A stretch of 57,546 bases of DNA from Comamonas aquatica NBRC 14918 (GCF_000739875.1 NZ_BBJR01000051.1:1-57546), one strand, 5' to 3'. Shown: positions 27,755 to 37,580, counted from the first letter of the stretch. Numbers and translations: made by a program. Notes: generated from the letters alone by a model not told the origin.

Positions 27755-28919
27755 ATGCTCAAAAAAATCCGTGTTGATCAGCTGGAAATCGGCATGCATG
27801 TGCATGCGCTCTGCGGGCCATGGCTGTCGCACCCGTTTTGGCGCACGTCCTTTCTGCTCGACAAGGTCGAGGTGCTGGACAAGCTGCGCGCCAGCCCGGT
27901 GCAGGAGCTGTGGATCGATACCGACCGGGGGCGTGACCTGCCCACACTACCCCCCACCGTCCCGGCCACACCGCCTGCGGCCGAGGGTCCGGTGACCCTG
28001 GGCAGCGAGGTGCAGCGCGCGGCCGCGCTGTGCGCCGAAGCCCGCGACGCCGTGATGCACATGTTCAGCGAGGCCCGCATGGGCCAGGCGGTGGACATGA
28101 CCACGGCGCAGAACCTGGTCTAGGAGATCACCAACTCCGTCGCACGCCACCCCGATGCCCTGATCAGCGTGGCACGCCTGAAAACGCTGGACAACTACAC
28201 CTACATGCACTCGGTGGCGGTCTGCGGCCTGATGGTGGCGCTGGCCAAGAAACTGGGCCACACCCCGGCCCAGGTCCACCAGGCCGGCATGGCCGGGCTG
28301 CTGCACGACATGGGCAAGGCGCACATGGATCTGCAGATTCTCAACAAGCCCGGCGCTCTGACCGAGGCAGAGTTTGCGCAGATGAAGCAGCACCCCGTGC
28401 GAGGCCACGCCATGCTGCAGACATGTGTACAGGACGCCGCCGTGCTGCACGCCTGCCTGCACCACCACGAACGCCTGGACGGCCGCGGCTATCCGCAGGG
28501 GCTGGCCGGTGACGCCATTCCCCTGCTGACGCGCATGGCCACGATCTGCGACATCTACGACGCCATCACCTCGGACCGGCCCTACAAGCAGGCCTGGTCG
28601 CCGGGCATTGCCCTGCAGCGCATGTCCGAATGGTGTGGCGGCCACCTGGACGCGCAGTTGTTCGAGAGCTTTGTGAAAACCATGGGCATCTACCCCATCG
28701 GCAGCCTGGTGCGCCTGCAGTCCGGGCTGCTGGGCGTGGTCTGCGCCCCAGGTCATGGCCTTCTACCACGTCGGGCAGCAGCGCCTGCTGCGCCCCGCCC
28801 GGCTGCTGGACCTGCGCCAACTGCCCGAGGAACGCATCGTGTCGCGCGAGGACCCGGCGCAATGGCCGTTCCAGAACCTGGACAGCCTGTGGCAGAAAGC
28901 CGCCACCGCGCTGGCCTGA
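27755..28919 (+). pseudogene. HD-GYP domain phosphodiesterase, broken by an amber stop and a frameshift
   Basis: The intact form would be a DUF3391 plus HD-GYP protein degrading cyclic di-GMP. The N-terminal part (MLKKIRVDQLEIGMHVHALC) runs to a TAG at 28121 and then continues in the same frame as EITNSVARHPDALISVARL. The HD pair in LLHDMGKAHMD, HHHERLDGRGYP and YDAITSDRPYK follow. Near 28746 a run of four C shifts the frame by one; the other frame then supplies the expected ending (MAFYHVGQQRLL ... RIVSREDPAQWPF) up to a TGA. Two independent lesions make it a likely pseudogene, unless one is a sequencing error. Confidence 0.85.
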
Positions 28920-28932
28920 GGCCGATTGCTAC

Positions 28933-30087
28933 TCAGGGCGCGTGGCCCTCGGCGGGGGCGGTCTGCAGCAGCTGCAGCTTCATGGCGCAATTGCGGCCCC
29001 GGCCCTTGGCCTGGTACAGCGCCTCGTCGGCGCCCCGCAGCAGCAGCTTGGCCCCGGCGATCGTCGGCACCATGCTGTAGGCCCCGGCACTGATCGTGAC
29101 CACCTGGGCCGCCTGCGAGCTTTCATGCACCCAACCCAGGGCGCGCACGGCCTCCACCATGCGCTGCGCCACGGCATAGGCGCCATCCAGGTCGGTGTCG
29201 GGCAGGATCACGGCGAATTCCTCGCCGCCATAGCGCGCCACCAGATCGGTCTCGCGGTGCACGCAGCCCTGGATGGCCTGGGCCACGGCCTGCAGGCAGG
29301 CATCGCCCTGCAGGTGTCCGTAGCGGTCGTTGTAGCGCTTGAAATCGTCCACATCGACCAGCACCATGCCCACCGGGCGCACGCCGCGCCGGGCCATGGC
29401 ACACACCTGCTCCAGGCGCTCGTTGAAGTGCGCACGGTTGGCGATGCCCAGCAGGGCGTCGGTGCAGGAATAGGCCTTGAGGCGGGCATTGGCCGCCTCC
29501 AGCTCGCGCGTGCGCCGTGCCACGCGGGCCTCCAGCGTCTGGTTGGCCAGCGCCAGTTGCGCGTTCTGGGCCGACAGCGCGGTGTAGAGCTTGCCGATCA
29601 TCTTCAGCAGCGCCTGTGTGCCGTTGTCGTGGTTGCCGCGCTCCTTGTCGTAGGCCGCGGCCGGGGTCATGCCCTGGCGGATGGACTTGATCTGGCGCGC
29701 CATCGACTGGTCGATGCCCAGGATGTGCAGGCCCAGCCAGGAGGTCAGAAAACCGACCAGCGTGGTGGCAGGGTCGGTCATGGTGGTGCGCTGCGCCCAC
29801 AGCATGATGACCTGCTCCACGAACTGCTGGTGCATGCTGTGGTGGCTTTCGACGTGGCGCGGGTCCACGGCGTACTGGGCCATCAGCGCTTCCTCTTCCT
29901 GGAAGTGGTGCTCGGTGTACGACAGCAGGCGCGCGTAGGTATCGGCCAGCACCACCTCACGGTCGCTGCGCTTGGAAAACAGGCCCTGGCTCAGCTCGTT
30001 GAACAGGTCCACCAGCGCATGGTGCTGCTCGTCCACGGCATCCAGGTCCGTCACGAAATGCTGGTCCCATGCGAAAGAGGTGTCCAT
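28933..30087 (-). CDS. Hemerythrin-GGDEF diguanylate cyclase
   Basis: This is a predicted oxygen- or redox-sensing cyclic di-GMP synthase of 384 residues. The N-terminal 135 residues are a bacteriohemerythrin domain with di-iron ligand motifs [27 protein letters not shown] and HILGID. A coiled-coil linker rich in Ala, Gln and Glu follows, then a GGDEF domain with the active signature RYGGEEF and an RETD inhibitory site five residues before it. It converges on the broken HD-GYP gene with only 13 bp between stops. It looks fully intact. Confidence 0.93.
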   Translation of the reverse strand: MDTSFAWDQHFVTDLDAVDEQHHALVDLFNELSQGLFSKRSDREVVLADTYARLLSYTEHHFQEEEALMAQYAVDPRHVESHHSMHQQFVEQVIMLWAQRTTMTDPATTLVGFLTSWLGLHILGIDQSMARQIKSIRQGMTPAAAYDKERGNHDNGTQALLKMIGKLYTALSAQNAQLALANQTLEARVARRTRELEAANARLKAYSCTDALLGIANRAHFNERLEQVCAMARRGVRPVGMVLVDVDDFKRYNDRYGHLQGDACLQAVAQAIQGCVHRETDLVARYGGEEFAVILPDTDLDGAYAVAQRMVEAVRALGWVHESSQAAQVVTISAGAYSMVPTIAGAKLLLRGADEALYQAKGRGRNCAMKLQLLQTAPAEGHAP

Positions 30088-30310
30088 GAAGTGCAGTCAT
30101 CCAGAGGGGGAGTCTGTAATCAAGTGTAAGGATGTTTTACCGCCCGGCTGTGACCCGCATCAAAGGAAACGGTCTTCGTGCCTAGGGCTTACCCGAGGGC
30201 ATCAGGGACATTGCCGGCCACTTGCCGCGCAGGGTGCTGCAGATTTGCGAGAATCGCGGTCTTTGGTTTTTTCACCTTGGAACGGGCTTGTCAGGCCCTC
30301 AAGCACACGC

Positions 30311-31399
30311 ATGTCTCTCAGCCCCCGCGCGCACACGCTCAGCGATTTCGACTTTGTGCTCCCCGAGCACCTGATTGCCCAACACCCGGCTGCCGAGCGC
30401 AGCGCCTCCCGCCTGCTGGATGCACGCGCGCCGGAGCTGGTGGACCGTATCTTCAAGGACCTGCCCGGGCTGCTGCACGAGGGCGACCTGCTGGTGTTCA
30501 ACGACACCAAGGTGGTCAAGGCGCGCGTCTTTGGCGAGAAGGCCAGCGGTGGCAAGCTGGAGCTGCTGATCGAGCGTGTGCTGCAGGGCAACGAAGTCGT
30601 GGCCCACATGAAGGTCAGCAAGAAGCCCCTGCCCGGGGCCCGCATCCACCTGTGCGGTGGCCTCCAGGGCGGCGGCTTTGACGCCGTGCTGCTGGGCCGC
30701 TGGCCCGACGAGAGCGGTCCGCTGTTCCGCTTTGCCCTGACCGGCGCCCACGGCGAAACGCCCTGGGAGCTGATGGACCAGTTCGGCCACCTGCCGCTGC
30801 CGCCCTACATCGAGCGCCAGCAGAACGCCGAGGTCGATCCCGACGCGGCCGAGGACACCGAGCGCTACCAGACCGTCTTCGCCAGCCACCCCGGCGCCGT
30901 GGCCGCGCCGACGGCGGCGCTGCACTTCGATGACCAGGTGCTGGCGGCGCTGAAGGCCAAGGGCGTGGAAACCGCCGCCGTGACCCTGCACGTGGGCGCC
31001 GGCACCTTCCAGCCGGTCAAGACCGAGAACCTGGCCGAGCACCAGATGCACAGCGAGTGGTACAACATCCCGCTCGAGACCCTGGCCGCGCTGGAGCGCT
31101 GCCGCCAGCGGCGCGGGCGCATCATCGCCGTGGGCACGACCAGCGTGCGCACGCTGGAGTCCTGGGCGCGCACCGGCCAGATCACGGGCGACACCAACAT
31201 CTTCATCACGCCGGGCTTCGAGTTCCGCGTGGTGGACGCACTGATCACCAACTTCCACCTGCCCAAGAGCACGCTGATGATGCTGGTCAGCGCCTTCGCG
31301 GGCTACCAGCACATCATGCAGGTCTACCAGCACGCGATCGCCCAGGGCTACCGCTTCTTCAGCTATGGCGACTCCATGCTGTTGGAGCGCCGCCGCTGA
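30311..31399 (+). CDS. queA: S-adenosylmethionine:tRNA ribosyltransferase-isomerase
   Basis: QueA transfers and rearranges the ribosyl group of SAM onto 7-aminomethyl-7-deazaguanine in tRNA, making epoxyqueuosine. The 362-residue protein has [16 protein letters not shown] at the start, [15 protein letters not shown] and the C-terminal [19 protein letters not shown]. The ATG at MSLSPRAH was chosen within a longer frame. There is no clear ribosome binding site. tgt is not adjacent. The gene ends at a repeat arm plus terminator. Confidence 0.96.
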   Translation: MSLSPRAHTLSDFDFVLPEHLIAQHPAAERSASRLLDARAPELVDRIFKDLPGLLHEGDLLVFNDTKVVKARVFGEKASGGKLELLIERVLQGNEVVAHMKVSKKPLPGARIHLCGGLQGGGFDAVLLGRWPDESGPLFRFALTGAHGETPWELMDQFGHLPLPPYIERQQNAEVDPDAAEDTERYQTVFASHPGAVAAPTAALHFDDQVLAALKAKGVETAAVTLHVGAGTFQPVKTENLAEHQMHSEWYNIPLETLAALERCRQRRGRIIAVGTTSVRTLESWARTGQITGDTNIFITPGFEFRVVDALITNFHLPKSTLMMLVSAFAGYQHIMQVYQHAIAQGYRFFSYGDSMLLERRR

Positions 31400-31405
31400 G
31401 CCAGC

Positions 31406-31432
31406 AAAAAAACATAGCTGCCAGCGCTGAAA
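31406..31432. repeat. Dispersed repeat, single-arm copy
   Basis: AAAAAAACATAGCTGCCAGC followed by GCTGAAAG matches the repeat core. Here the second arm is replaced by the queA terminator hairpin. Confidence 0.6.
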
Positions 31433-31434
31433 GC

Positions 31435-31474
31435 AAAAGGACTTCAAGGCATCAGCACCTTGAAGTCCTTTTTT
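31435..31474. terminator. Bidirectional terminator between queA and the iron ABC operon
   Basis: A perfect 15-bp stem (AAAAGGACTTCAAGG and its complement) with an eight-base loop carries A on the left and T on the right, so it can serve both convergent transcripts. Confidence 0.88.
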
Positions 31475-31512
31475 CATGCGCGCCAGGCGCTCACCTTTTC
31501 AGCAGCACCGCC

Positions 31513-32271
31513 TCAGGCGAAGTAGTGGCACAGGCGCTGGCCCTTGACCTCGTGCACCGACACTTCCAACCCGTACAGGCTGGACAGCACCGCATCCTGC
31601 ACCACCTGCAGGGGCGAGCCCTCGTAGGCCACACGCCCGTCCTTCATGGCCAGGATGTGGTCGGCGTAGCAGCTGGCGAAGTTGATGTCGTGCAGCACCA
31701 CCACCACGGTCTTGCCGCGCTCGTCCACCATGCGGCGCAGCAGGCGCATCATGCTGACGGCGTGCGCCATGTCCAGGTTGTTCAGCGGTTCGTCCAGCAG
31801 GATATAGGGCGTGTCCTGGCACAGCACCATGGCGATGTAGGCGCGCTGGCGCTGACCGCCGGACAGCTCATCCAGAAAACGGTCGGCCAGCGGCTCCAGC
31901 TGCAAGAAGGCCAGGGCCTCGTCCACATGGCGCAGGTCCTCGCCCGTCATGCGCCCCTTGCTGTGCGGAAAGCGGCCAAAGCCCACCAGATCGCGCACCG
32001 TCAGGCGCAGGGCCGACTGGTTGTCCTGGCGCAGGATGGCCATCACCTTGGCCAGCGCATCGCTGGCGGTCTTGCCCACGTCCAGGCCGGCCACGCTGGC
32101 CGTCCCCGAGGTGATCGGCGCCAGGCGGCTGACCAGGGCCAGCAGCGTGCTCTTGCCCGCACCATTGGGGCCGATGATGGCCGTCAGCTGGCCGGCCGGA
32201 ATCTGCACATCCACTCCGTGCAGCACGGTCGTCGTTCCGTGGACTTTCACCACCTTGCGTGTTTCGATCAT
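31513..32271 (-). CDS. Siderophore/iron ABC transporter ATP-binding protein
   Basis: This is the ATPase of a FecCD-type iron-siderophore importer. The 252-residue protein shows Walker A GPNGAGKST near residue 35, the signature LSGGQRQRAYIAM, Walker B YILLDEPLNNLD and the switch His in LHDINFA. The start overlaps the upstream permease stop by four bases (ATGA). It is the last gene of a four-gene operon. It resembles the YclP/FatE/CeuD group that handles catecholate siderophores, but the ligand cannot be read from sequence. Confidence 0.93.
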   Translation of the reverse strand: MIETRKVVKVHGTTTVLHGVDVQIPAGQLTAIIGPNGAGKSTLLALVSRLAPITSGTASVAGLDVGKTASDALAKVMAILRQDNQSALRLTVRDLVGFGRFPHSKGRMTGEDLRHVDEALAFLQLEPLADRFLDELSGGQRQRAYIAMVLCQDTPYILLDEPLNNLDMAHAVSMMRLLRRMVDERGKTVVVVLHDINFASCYADHILAMKDGRVAYEGSPLQVVQDAVLSSLYGLEVSVHEVKGQRLCHYFA

Positions 32272-33269
32272 TGCTTACCCTTGCGCATCAGCAGGTAGAT
32301 GAACACCAGCCCGCCGACAAATTCCACCACCACCGACAGGGCGGAGTTGAAGCCCAGCACCCGCTCCAGCACCACCTGCCCGGCCAGCAGCAGCACGCAG
32401 CCCCACAGCACCACCGCCGGCAGCACCCAGGCGTGGCGGCGTGTGCCCATCCACTGGTAGGCCATGTTGGCGACCAGCAGGCCAAAGAAAGTGACCGGGC
32501 CGACCAGGGCCGTGGAGATGGCCACCATGGCGCACATCACCACCAGCAGCTGCAGCACCTGGCGCTGGTAGTGCACGCCCAGGTTGACGGCGGTATCGCG
32601 CCCCAGCGCCAGCACATCCAGCACATGGCGGCGGCGCCAGAAGAAGGCCGTGCCCAGCGCCAGCACCACCAGCGACGGCAGCAGCAACTGCGTGTGGATG
32701 GTGTTGAAGTTGGCGAACATGCGGTCCTGAAGCGTCGCGAACTCGTTGGGGTCGATCATGCGCATGGCAAAGCTGGTCATGCTGCGAAACAGGATGCCCA
32801 TCACCATGCCCACCAGCAGCATCAGGTGCAGGCTGCTGGCGTGGCCGGTGAACAGCCAGCGCATCAGCCCCACGCTGAGGGCCACCATCAGCACGATCTC
32901 CAGCCCGTACTTGGGCAGCAGGCCCAGCTGCACCACGCCCACAGAGCCCAGCACCAGCACCAGCACCGCCTGCAGGAACAGGTACAGCGCATCCAGCCCC
33001 ATCACCGCCGGGGTCAGGATGGTGTTGTGCGTCACCGTCTGGAACACCACGGTGGACATGCCCAGCGCACAGGCCACCACCAGCATGGTCAGCGCCTTGG
33101 TGCCCCGGTGCTGCAGCACGAAGGCCCAGTCGGCCTCCACGCCCAGCGTCATGAAGGCCAGCAGCGTCACCGCCGCCAACACCGCCAGCGCCATCAGGCG
33201 CACACCCTGGCGCGACCAGTTGCGGGTCCAGGCCCCGGCCTGCAGGGCCTTGCTTGCATCGCCAGCCAT
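32268..33269 (-). CDS. Siderophore/iron ABC transporter permease, second subunit
   Basis: A FecCD-family permease of 333 residues with about nine membrane helices. Visible are VVFQTVTHNTILTPAVMGLD near residue 55 and GPVTFFGLLVANMAYQWMG near the cytoplasmic coupling region that docks the ATPase. The ATG is preceded by GGAGTGACGCC, which contains the stop of the first permease gene, so the two are tightly coupled. It forms a heterodimer with the product of the neighbouring permease gene. Confidence 0.92.
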   Translation of the reverse strand: MAGDASKALQAGAWTRNWSRQGVRLMALAVLAAVTLLAFMTLGVEADWAFVLQHRGTKALTMLVVACALGMSTVVFQTVTHNTILTPAVMGLDALYLFLQAVLVLVLGSVGVVQLGLLPKYGLEIVLMVALSVGLMRWLFTGHASSLHLMLLVGMVMGILFRSMTSFAMRMIDPNEFATLQDRMFANFNTIHTQLLLPSLVVLALGTAFFWRRRHVLDVLALGRDTAVNLGVHYQRQVLQLLVVMCAMVAISTALVGPVTFFGLLVANMAYQWMGTRRHAWVLPAVVLWGCVLLLAGQVVLERVLGFNSALSVVVEFVGGLVFIYLLMRKGKQ

Positions 33270-33273
33270 GGCG

Positions 33274-34275
33274 TCACTCCGGCCGCGCCCGGCGGCGCAG
33301 CAAAATCACCAGGAACAAGGCACTGCCCACCACGCCCATGACAGTGCCCACGGGCACCTCATACGGGGCGATGACGAGGCGGCCAAACAGGTCGCACAGC
33401 AGCGTCAGCGCCGCCCCGGCCAGGGCCACCCACAGCACGCTGCGGCGCACGTTGTCGCCCAGCACCAGGCGCACCACGTTCGGCACGATCAGGCCGACAA
33501 ACGGGATCGCGCCCACAGTCACCACGATGCAGGCCGTGACCACCGAGACCACGATCAGCCCCTGCAGCACCAGACGCTGGTAGTTCAGGCCCAGGTTGGT
33601 GGCGAACGACTCGCCCAGCCCGGCCACCGTGAAGCGGTCGGCCGCCAGGCAGGCCAGCACCGTCACGCCCAGGGACAGCCACAGCAGCTCGTAGCGGCCT
33701 TCGACCACCACGGAAAAATCACCGTTCGAGAACGCGCGCAGCGACTGCAGCATGTCGTACTGGTAGGCCAGGAAGGTGGCCGCGGCCTCCAGCACGCCCG
33801 CCAGGATCAGGCCCACCAGGGGCACGATCCAGGCCGAGCGCAGGCGGATGCGCGACAGCACCGCCATGAACAGGGCCGTGCCGGCCATGGCCGTCACCGC
33901 CGACACGCCCATCTTGGCCAGCACCGACCACTGCGGCGCCCACAGCATGCACACCAGCATGCCCAGGGTGGCCGACTCGACCGTGCCCATGGTCGACGGC
34001 TCAACGAAGTGGTTGCGCGCCAGCATCTGCATCAGCAGGCCGGCCACGGCCATGGCGCTGCCCGCCAGCATCAGCGCCAGCGTGCGCGGCACGCGCGCGT
34101 ACATCAGCACCTGGGCCACCATGTCGTCCTCGTGGCGGGACCACAGCGTGTTCCACGACACGTCGCTGACGCCGACCGCCAGACTCCACAGCGCCAAAGC
34201 AAAAAGGGCCACGAGGGCCCCTGTCCACGCCAGCGCCATGCGCCCGGCGGGTGTGTGCTTATGCGGAGAAGGCAT
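33274..34275 (-). CDS. Siderophore/iron ABC transporter permease, first subunit
   Basis: A FecCD-family permease of 333 residues with about nine membrane helices. It begins with a basic lead and a first helix (MALAWTGALVALFALALW). ARNHFVEPSTMGTVESA and GAIPFVGLIVPNVVRLVLG are the conserved family stretches. Its start overlaps the end of the binding-protein gene by 17 bp. It probably pairs with the next permease. Confidence 0.92.
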   Translation of the reverse strand: MPSPHKHTPAGRMALAWTGALVALFALALWSLAVGVSDVSWNTLWSRHEDDMVAQVLMYARVPRTLALMLAGSAMAVAGLLMQMLARNHFVEPSTMGTVESATLGMLVCMLWAPQWSVLAKMGVSAVTAMAGTALFMAVLSRIRLRSAWIVPLVGLILAGVLEAAATFLAYQYDMLQSLRAFSNGDFSVVVEGRYELLWLSLGVTVLACLAADRFTVAGLGESFATNLGLNYQRLVLQGLIVVSVVTACIVVTVGAIPFVGLIVPNVVRLVLGDNVRRSVLWVALAGAALTLLCDLFGRLVIAPYEVPVGTVMGVVGSALFLVILLRRRARPE

Positions 34276-35188
34276 CGGACAGCTGCTTCAGGTTCTCCTT
34301 CAGGGCTGCCGGGCCCGCGTTGGACAGCGTGTACCAGTTGGCCGCATTCAGGTAGACCACGCGCTGCTGGCGCCAGGCCTTGGTGGCATGCACCAGCTTG
34401 TTGTCCAGCAGCTTCTTGGCCGCGTCGCCGTCCTTGCCGATGGCGGCGTCACGGTCCAGCACCAGCAGCCAGTCGGGGTTGGCCTTGAGCAGGTATTCAA
34501 AGGACACGGCCTGGCCGTGCTTGGACACCTCGATCTTGTCCTTGGTGGGGCTGATGCCGAACACCGAGTACAGCATGTCGAAGCGCGAGCCGGGACCGTA
34601 GACGCTGAGCTTGCCGCCGTTGGTCATCAGGAACAGCGCCCCGCCCTTGCCGGCGGCCTTGGCCTTCAGCTCGGCGATGGCCGCCTCGATCGACTGGATC
34701 TGCTGCTCGCCCTGGTCAGGCACGCCATAGATGGCCGCGATGCTGCGGATGTTGCGGTACACGTGGGCCATCTGGTTCTGGTTGTCGATGGTCACGTCCA
34801 GCACCGGACCGAACTTCTTGAGCTCGTCGATCTTGGGCAGGGTGCGGTTGCCGGCAATGATCAGGTCGGGCTTGAGGGCCTTGACCTTTTCGTAATCGGG
34901 CTCGAACAGGCTGCCGATCTGCGGGTACTTGGCGCTGTCGCGGTACTTGCGCAGCAGCTCGGGCACGGCCTGGTTGGGCACGCCCTGCACCTCGCCGCCC
35001 AGGGACTGGATGATGTCCAGCGCGCCCAGGTCGAACACCAGCACGGTCTTGGGCCGGCGCGGCACGCTCACCTCGCCCGTGTTGTCCTGCACCTTCAAGG
35101 TCTCTGCCGCCTGGGCCACCGCCCAGGGCATGGTTACCAGCACTCCCAAGCCACCCAGCACATGGCGGCGCGTCAACAAGCCGTTCAT
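34259..35188 (-). CDS. Siderophore/iron-binding periplasmic protein
   Basis: The substrate-binding subunit of the importer, 309 residues. The N-terminus has a twin-arginine-like signal (LTRRHVLGGLGVLVTMPWAVAQA) followed by the mature PeripBP_2 domain (KTVLVFDLGALDIIQSLGGE ... KPDLIIAGNRTLPKIDELKK). It resembles CeuE/YclQ/FatB proteins that bind catecholate or mixed siderophores. The ATG follows AGGGAAG; an additional upstream TTG is less likely. A near-perfect Fur box lies about 55 bp upstream, so iron repression is expected. Confidence 0.93.
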   Translation of the reverse strand: MNGLLTRRHVLGGLGVLVTMPWAVAQAAETLKVQDNTGEVSVPRRPKTVLVFDLGALDIIQSLGGEVQGVPNQAVPELLRKYRDSAKYPQIGSLFEPDYEKVKALKPDLIIAGNRTLPKIDELKKFGPVLDVTIDNQNQMAHVYRNIRSIAAIYGVPDQGEQQIQSIEAAIAELKAKAAGKGGALFLMTNGGKLSVYGPGSRFDMLYSVFGISPTKDKIEVSKHGQAVSFEYLLKANPDWLLVLDRDAAIGKDGDAAKKLLDNKLVHATKAWRQQRVVYLNAANWYTLSNAGPAALKENLKQLSDAFSA

Positions 35189-35241
35189 CAATTCTTCCCT
35201 TGTTCAAGGCCGGCACTTCACACCGGCACTGCGACCCATTT

Positions 35242-35261
35242 TATGAGAATAATTCTCAATA
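35242..35261. promoter_or_regulatory. Fur box upstream of the iron ABC operon
   Basis: The sequence contains the perfect palindrome TGAGAATAATTCTCA, a close match to the classical Fur-binding consensus. A possible -10 (TAAAAT on the minus strand) overlaps its edge. It lies in a 324-bp gap between the divergent binding-protein and EamA genes; the rest of that gap shows only TACAAT at 35402, a weak -10 for the EamA side. Confidence 0.85.
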
Positions 35262-35512
35262 AGACTGGAATGGGTTTTGTAAAGTTGCGCAAAGCCGCGC
35301 CACGCTGATGCAGATCAGTCCCGGGCCACCCGGTGTCACTGCCCCGACAGCGGCGTGGCCACCGGCCCGCGCCACCCGCCCGGCGCCGCCACCCCAGCCC
35401 CTACAATCGCCAGCCGTGACGGCCGCATGGGGCGCCCGCACCCGGGCGGTACTGCCGCCCGCCGCCCCCGCCGTGGCTGCGGGGATGTTTTTGCAGAAAG
35501 TGGGTGGACTGG

Positions 35513-36463
35513 ATGTCCTCCGTCTCCGGGTGTGCGCCCGCCATCTCCCCCGCCCGGGCCGCGCTGACCGGCATCGCCCTGACCGTTGCGGCCTGCGCCC
35601 TGTTCGCGCTGCTGGACAGCGGCACCAAATTTTCCGGCCAGTTCCTGCCGATGCTGATGGTGGTCTGGCTGCGCTTCGTGGCCCAGGCACTGGTGACCAC
35701 GGCCGTGGTCCTGCCGCGCCAGGGCCTGCGCGCCCTGCGCACGCAGCACCCGAAGTTCCAGCTGGGCCGCGCGCTCAGCGGGGTGCTGACCACGGTGTTC
35801 GCCTTTTACTGCATCCAGCACATGCCGCTGGCCAACTTCACCGCCGTGTGGTCGGCCGGCCCCTTGCTGATCGTGGTCGCCTCGGCCCTGCTGTTTGGTG
35901 AAAAAGTGAGCGCCGCACGCTGAACGCTGCTGGTGATCGGGCTGATTGCCGTCATCGCCATCGTCCGCCCCGAACAGGATGGCCTGCCCCTGGGCTGGAT
36001 GGCCCTGGCCCCGGTCGGCGTGCTGCTGTGCGGCACCACCTACCAGTTGCTGGGCAGCCGCCTGGCGCGCCTGGACCCGCCCACCACCACGCAGCTGTAC
36101 ACCACCTGGCTGCCGGTGCTGGCCACGGCCCCGCTGATTCCCTGGCTGTGGGAACCCGTGCCCCACTGGCAGGTCTGGGCCGCCGTGGGACTGATGGGCG
36201 TGTGCAGTGGCGTGGGCCACCTGCTGCTGCTGCAGGCCTACATCCACGCCACGCCGTCGGTGGTGTCGCCCTTCCTGTACAGCCAGATCGGCTTCGCCAT
36301 GCTGATGGGCTGGCTGTTCTTCGACCAGCGCCCGGACGGGCTGTCCCTGGCCGGGATCGCGGTGATCCTGGGCTGCGGTCTGGTCAATATCTGGCTCAGC
36401 GTGCGCACAAGCGTCATAATCGGCAATCTAGTAAAATCCATCAATGATGACAAACGACAGTAA
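35513..36463 (+). pseudogene. EamA/DMT-family transporter interrupted by an in-frame TGA
   Basis: Read through the stop, this is a ten-helix drug/metabolite transporter with two EamA repeats. The first repeat ends at ...LLFGEKVSAAR, then TGA at 35921 where many family members have Trp (RWxLL), and the same frame continues VIGLIAVIAIVRPEQDGLP through the second repeat. A GTG nine bases after the stop could restart translation, giving two half-proteins. The last codons (TSVIIGNLVKSINDDKRQ) are AT-rich and run into the next gene, so the native 3' end seems to have been replaced. The specificity is unknown. Confidence 0.8.
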
Positions 36464-37274
36464 TTCTCAGCTCGATCAAAAAAATGACGAAATAGACCTG
36501 ATGGATCTATTACTCATACTTTCGAACCATATCAAGACATTGCTGCTTTTTCCTGTGCTAGGCGCTATTTGCGCCACTGCTTTTGTATTCTGGCAGGATC
36601 AAAAGCCCAAGATATTCGTGAGTAATGCTTCAGTTTTTGTGGAGACTCCTACTGCAAGTAATGAAATCCCAAAAGCTCGTGCAGAAGTACTGATCAGCAT
36701 CATCAATTCGGGCGATGCTTTTGCTGAACTCAAAGGGAAAATTACCGCAAGCCTTGGCCGCACAGATAGGCTGGTGAACTTATCTGCATCAGCAGCTTCA
36801 CCAGAAGCTGCACAAGCAATAAACAAAACTGCCTTGGAAAGAATTTACGAGATTACAGCCCCCACAGGGGTCGAGGCTGCGCGATTGAAAAATCTGCTAA
36901 AAAATGAGCAAGAAAAGCTCGTTGCAATAAAGAAAATTCTTGCGGATTCGGCACTTTCCGCAAAAGCTAATCCAGAAAACATTCGCGCGCATGGTGAACT
37001 TTTAAATATTGCTAGCGATCGTGAATTTGCAATTGCAAAAATTGAACGCCAGCTTTCCGGCATTTCCTCCGCCAACGTAGTCCTAGCCCCGACCTTACCG
37101 AACTCTCCGCAGCCAGTGAAAAAATTGCTGCCTCTTGTGGCTGGCATCATGGCTGGTGGATTCGCGGCGTTGTTGTGGATTTTTATCAAGCATGGTTTGC
37201 ATTTGCTACGCCGTGATCCACAACAGCAAAGCAAGCTGGCACAAATAAAGGCCAACCTGGGCTTCAAGACATAA
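36444..37274 (+). CDS. Wzz/chain-length-determinant-like membrane protein, AT-rich orphan
   Basis: A 276-residue protein with the topology of polysaccharide co-polymerases: a short cytoplasmic lead (QKNDEIDLMDLLLILSNH), a first helix near residues 30-50, a long periplasmic helical domain and a second helix near residues 230-250, preceded by a Pro-rich LPNSPQPVKKLLP. Such proteins set O-antigen or exopolysaccharide length in a cluster, but none is nearby. Base composition changes sharply: a sample line is 40 percent GC against 75 percent just upstream. TAAAAT lies six bases before the ATG, suggesting a leaderless mRNA. It is probably acquired by transfer. Confidence 0.75.
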   Translation: MMTNDSNSQLDQKNDEIDLMDLLLILSNHIKTLLLFPVLGAICATAFVFWQDQKPKIFVSNASVFVETPTASNEIPKARAEVLISIINSGDAFAELKGKITASLGRTDRLVNLSASAASPEAAQAINKTALERIYEITAPTGVEAARLKNLLKNEQEKLVAIKKILADSALSAKANPENIRAHGELLNIASDREFAIAKIERQLSGISSANVVLAPTLPNSPQPVKKLLPLVAGIMAGGFAALLWIFIKHGLHLLRRDPQQQSKLAQIKANLGFKT

Positions 37275-37306
37275 CTGGCTGGCATCCGGTATGCAAGTAG
37301 GCCGGT

Positions 37307-37573
37307 TCACGACAGGCGCACCAGCTTGCCCGTGATGCGCTTGACCACGGGGATCACCAGCAGCACCGTCGGGAAGGCCACGACCCAGGCCAGCAGCCAG
37401 GTGCCGGGCCAGGCGGCCAGGGCCGCGCGGCTCCAGCCCAGGGCGCGCACCAGGTTCACCATGCAGATGATGCCGGACATCATTCCGGACATCAGCAGTG
37501 GCATGACGATCAGGGCGTACTTGGGCGGCAGCTTGGGAATGCGGCCGACGATGTAGGGCGAGGGTGTCGACAT
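37307..37573 (-). CDS. DUF2798 family small membrane protein
   Basis: An 88-residue protein with two membrane helices. The first holds YALIVMPLLMSGMMSGIICM, typical of DUF2798, and the second WVVAFPTVLLVIPVV is followed by a basic tail. Function is unknown. It begins 8 bp after the ung stop and is probably cotranscribed with it. Confidence 0.8.
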   Translation of the reverse strand: MSTPSPYIVGRIPKLPPKYALIVMPLLMSGMMSGIICMVNLVRALGWSRAALAAWPGTWLLAWVVAFPTVLLVIPVVKRITGKLVRLS

Positions 37574-37580
37574 AGGCCCG

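Noticed and set aside
27728..28123. 131-residue N-terminal fragment annotated as a separate protein
   Set aside because: It is the DUF3391 part of the HD-GYP gene cut by a TAG; the downstream frame continues the same domain architecture.
32746..34488. 580-codon plus-strand frame over the iron transporter permeases
   Set aside because: Composition of the product (Gln, His, Arg) shows it is the shadow of two FecCD permeases on the minus strand.
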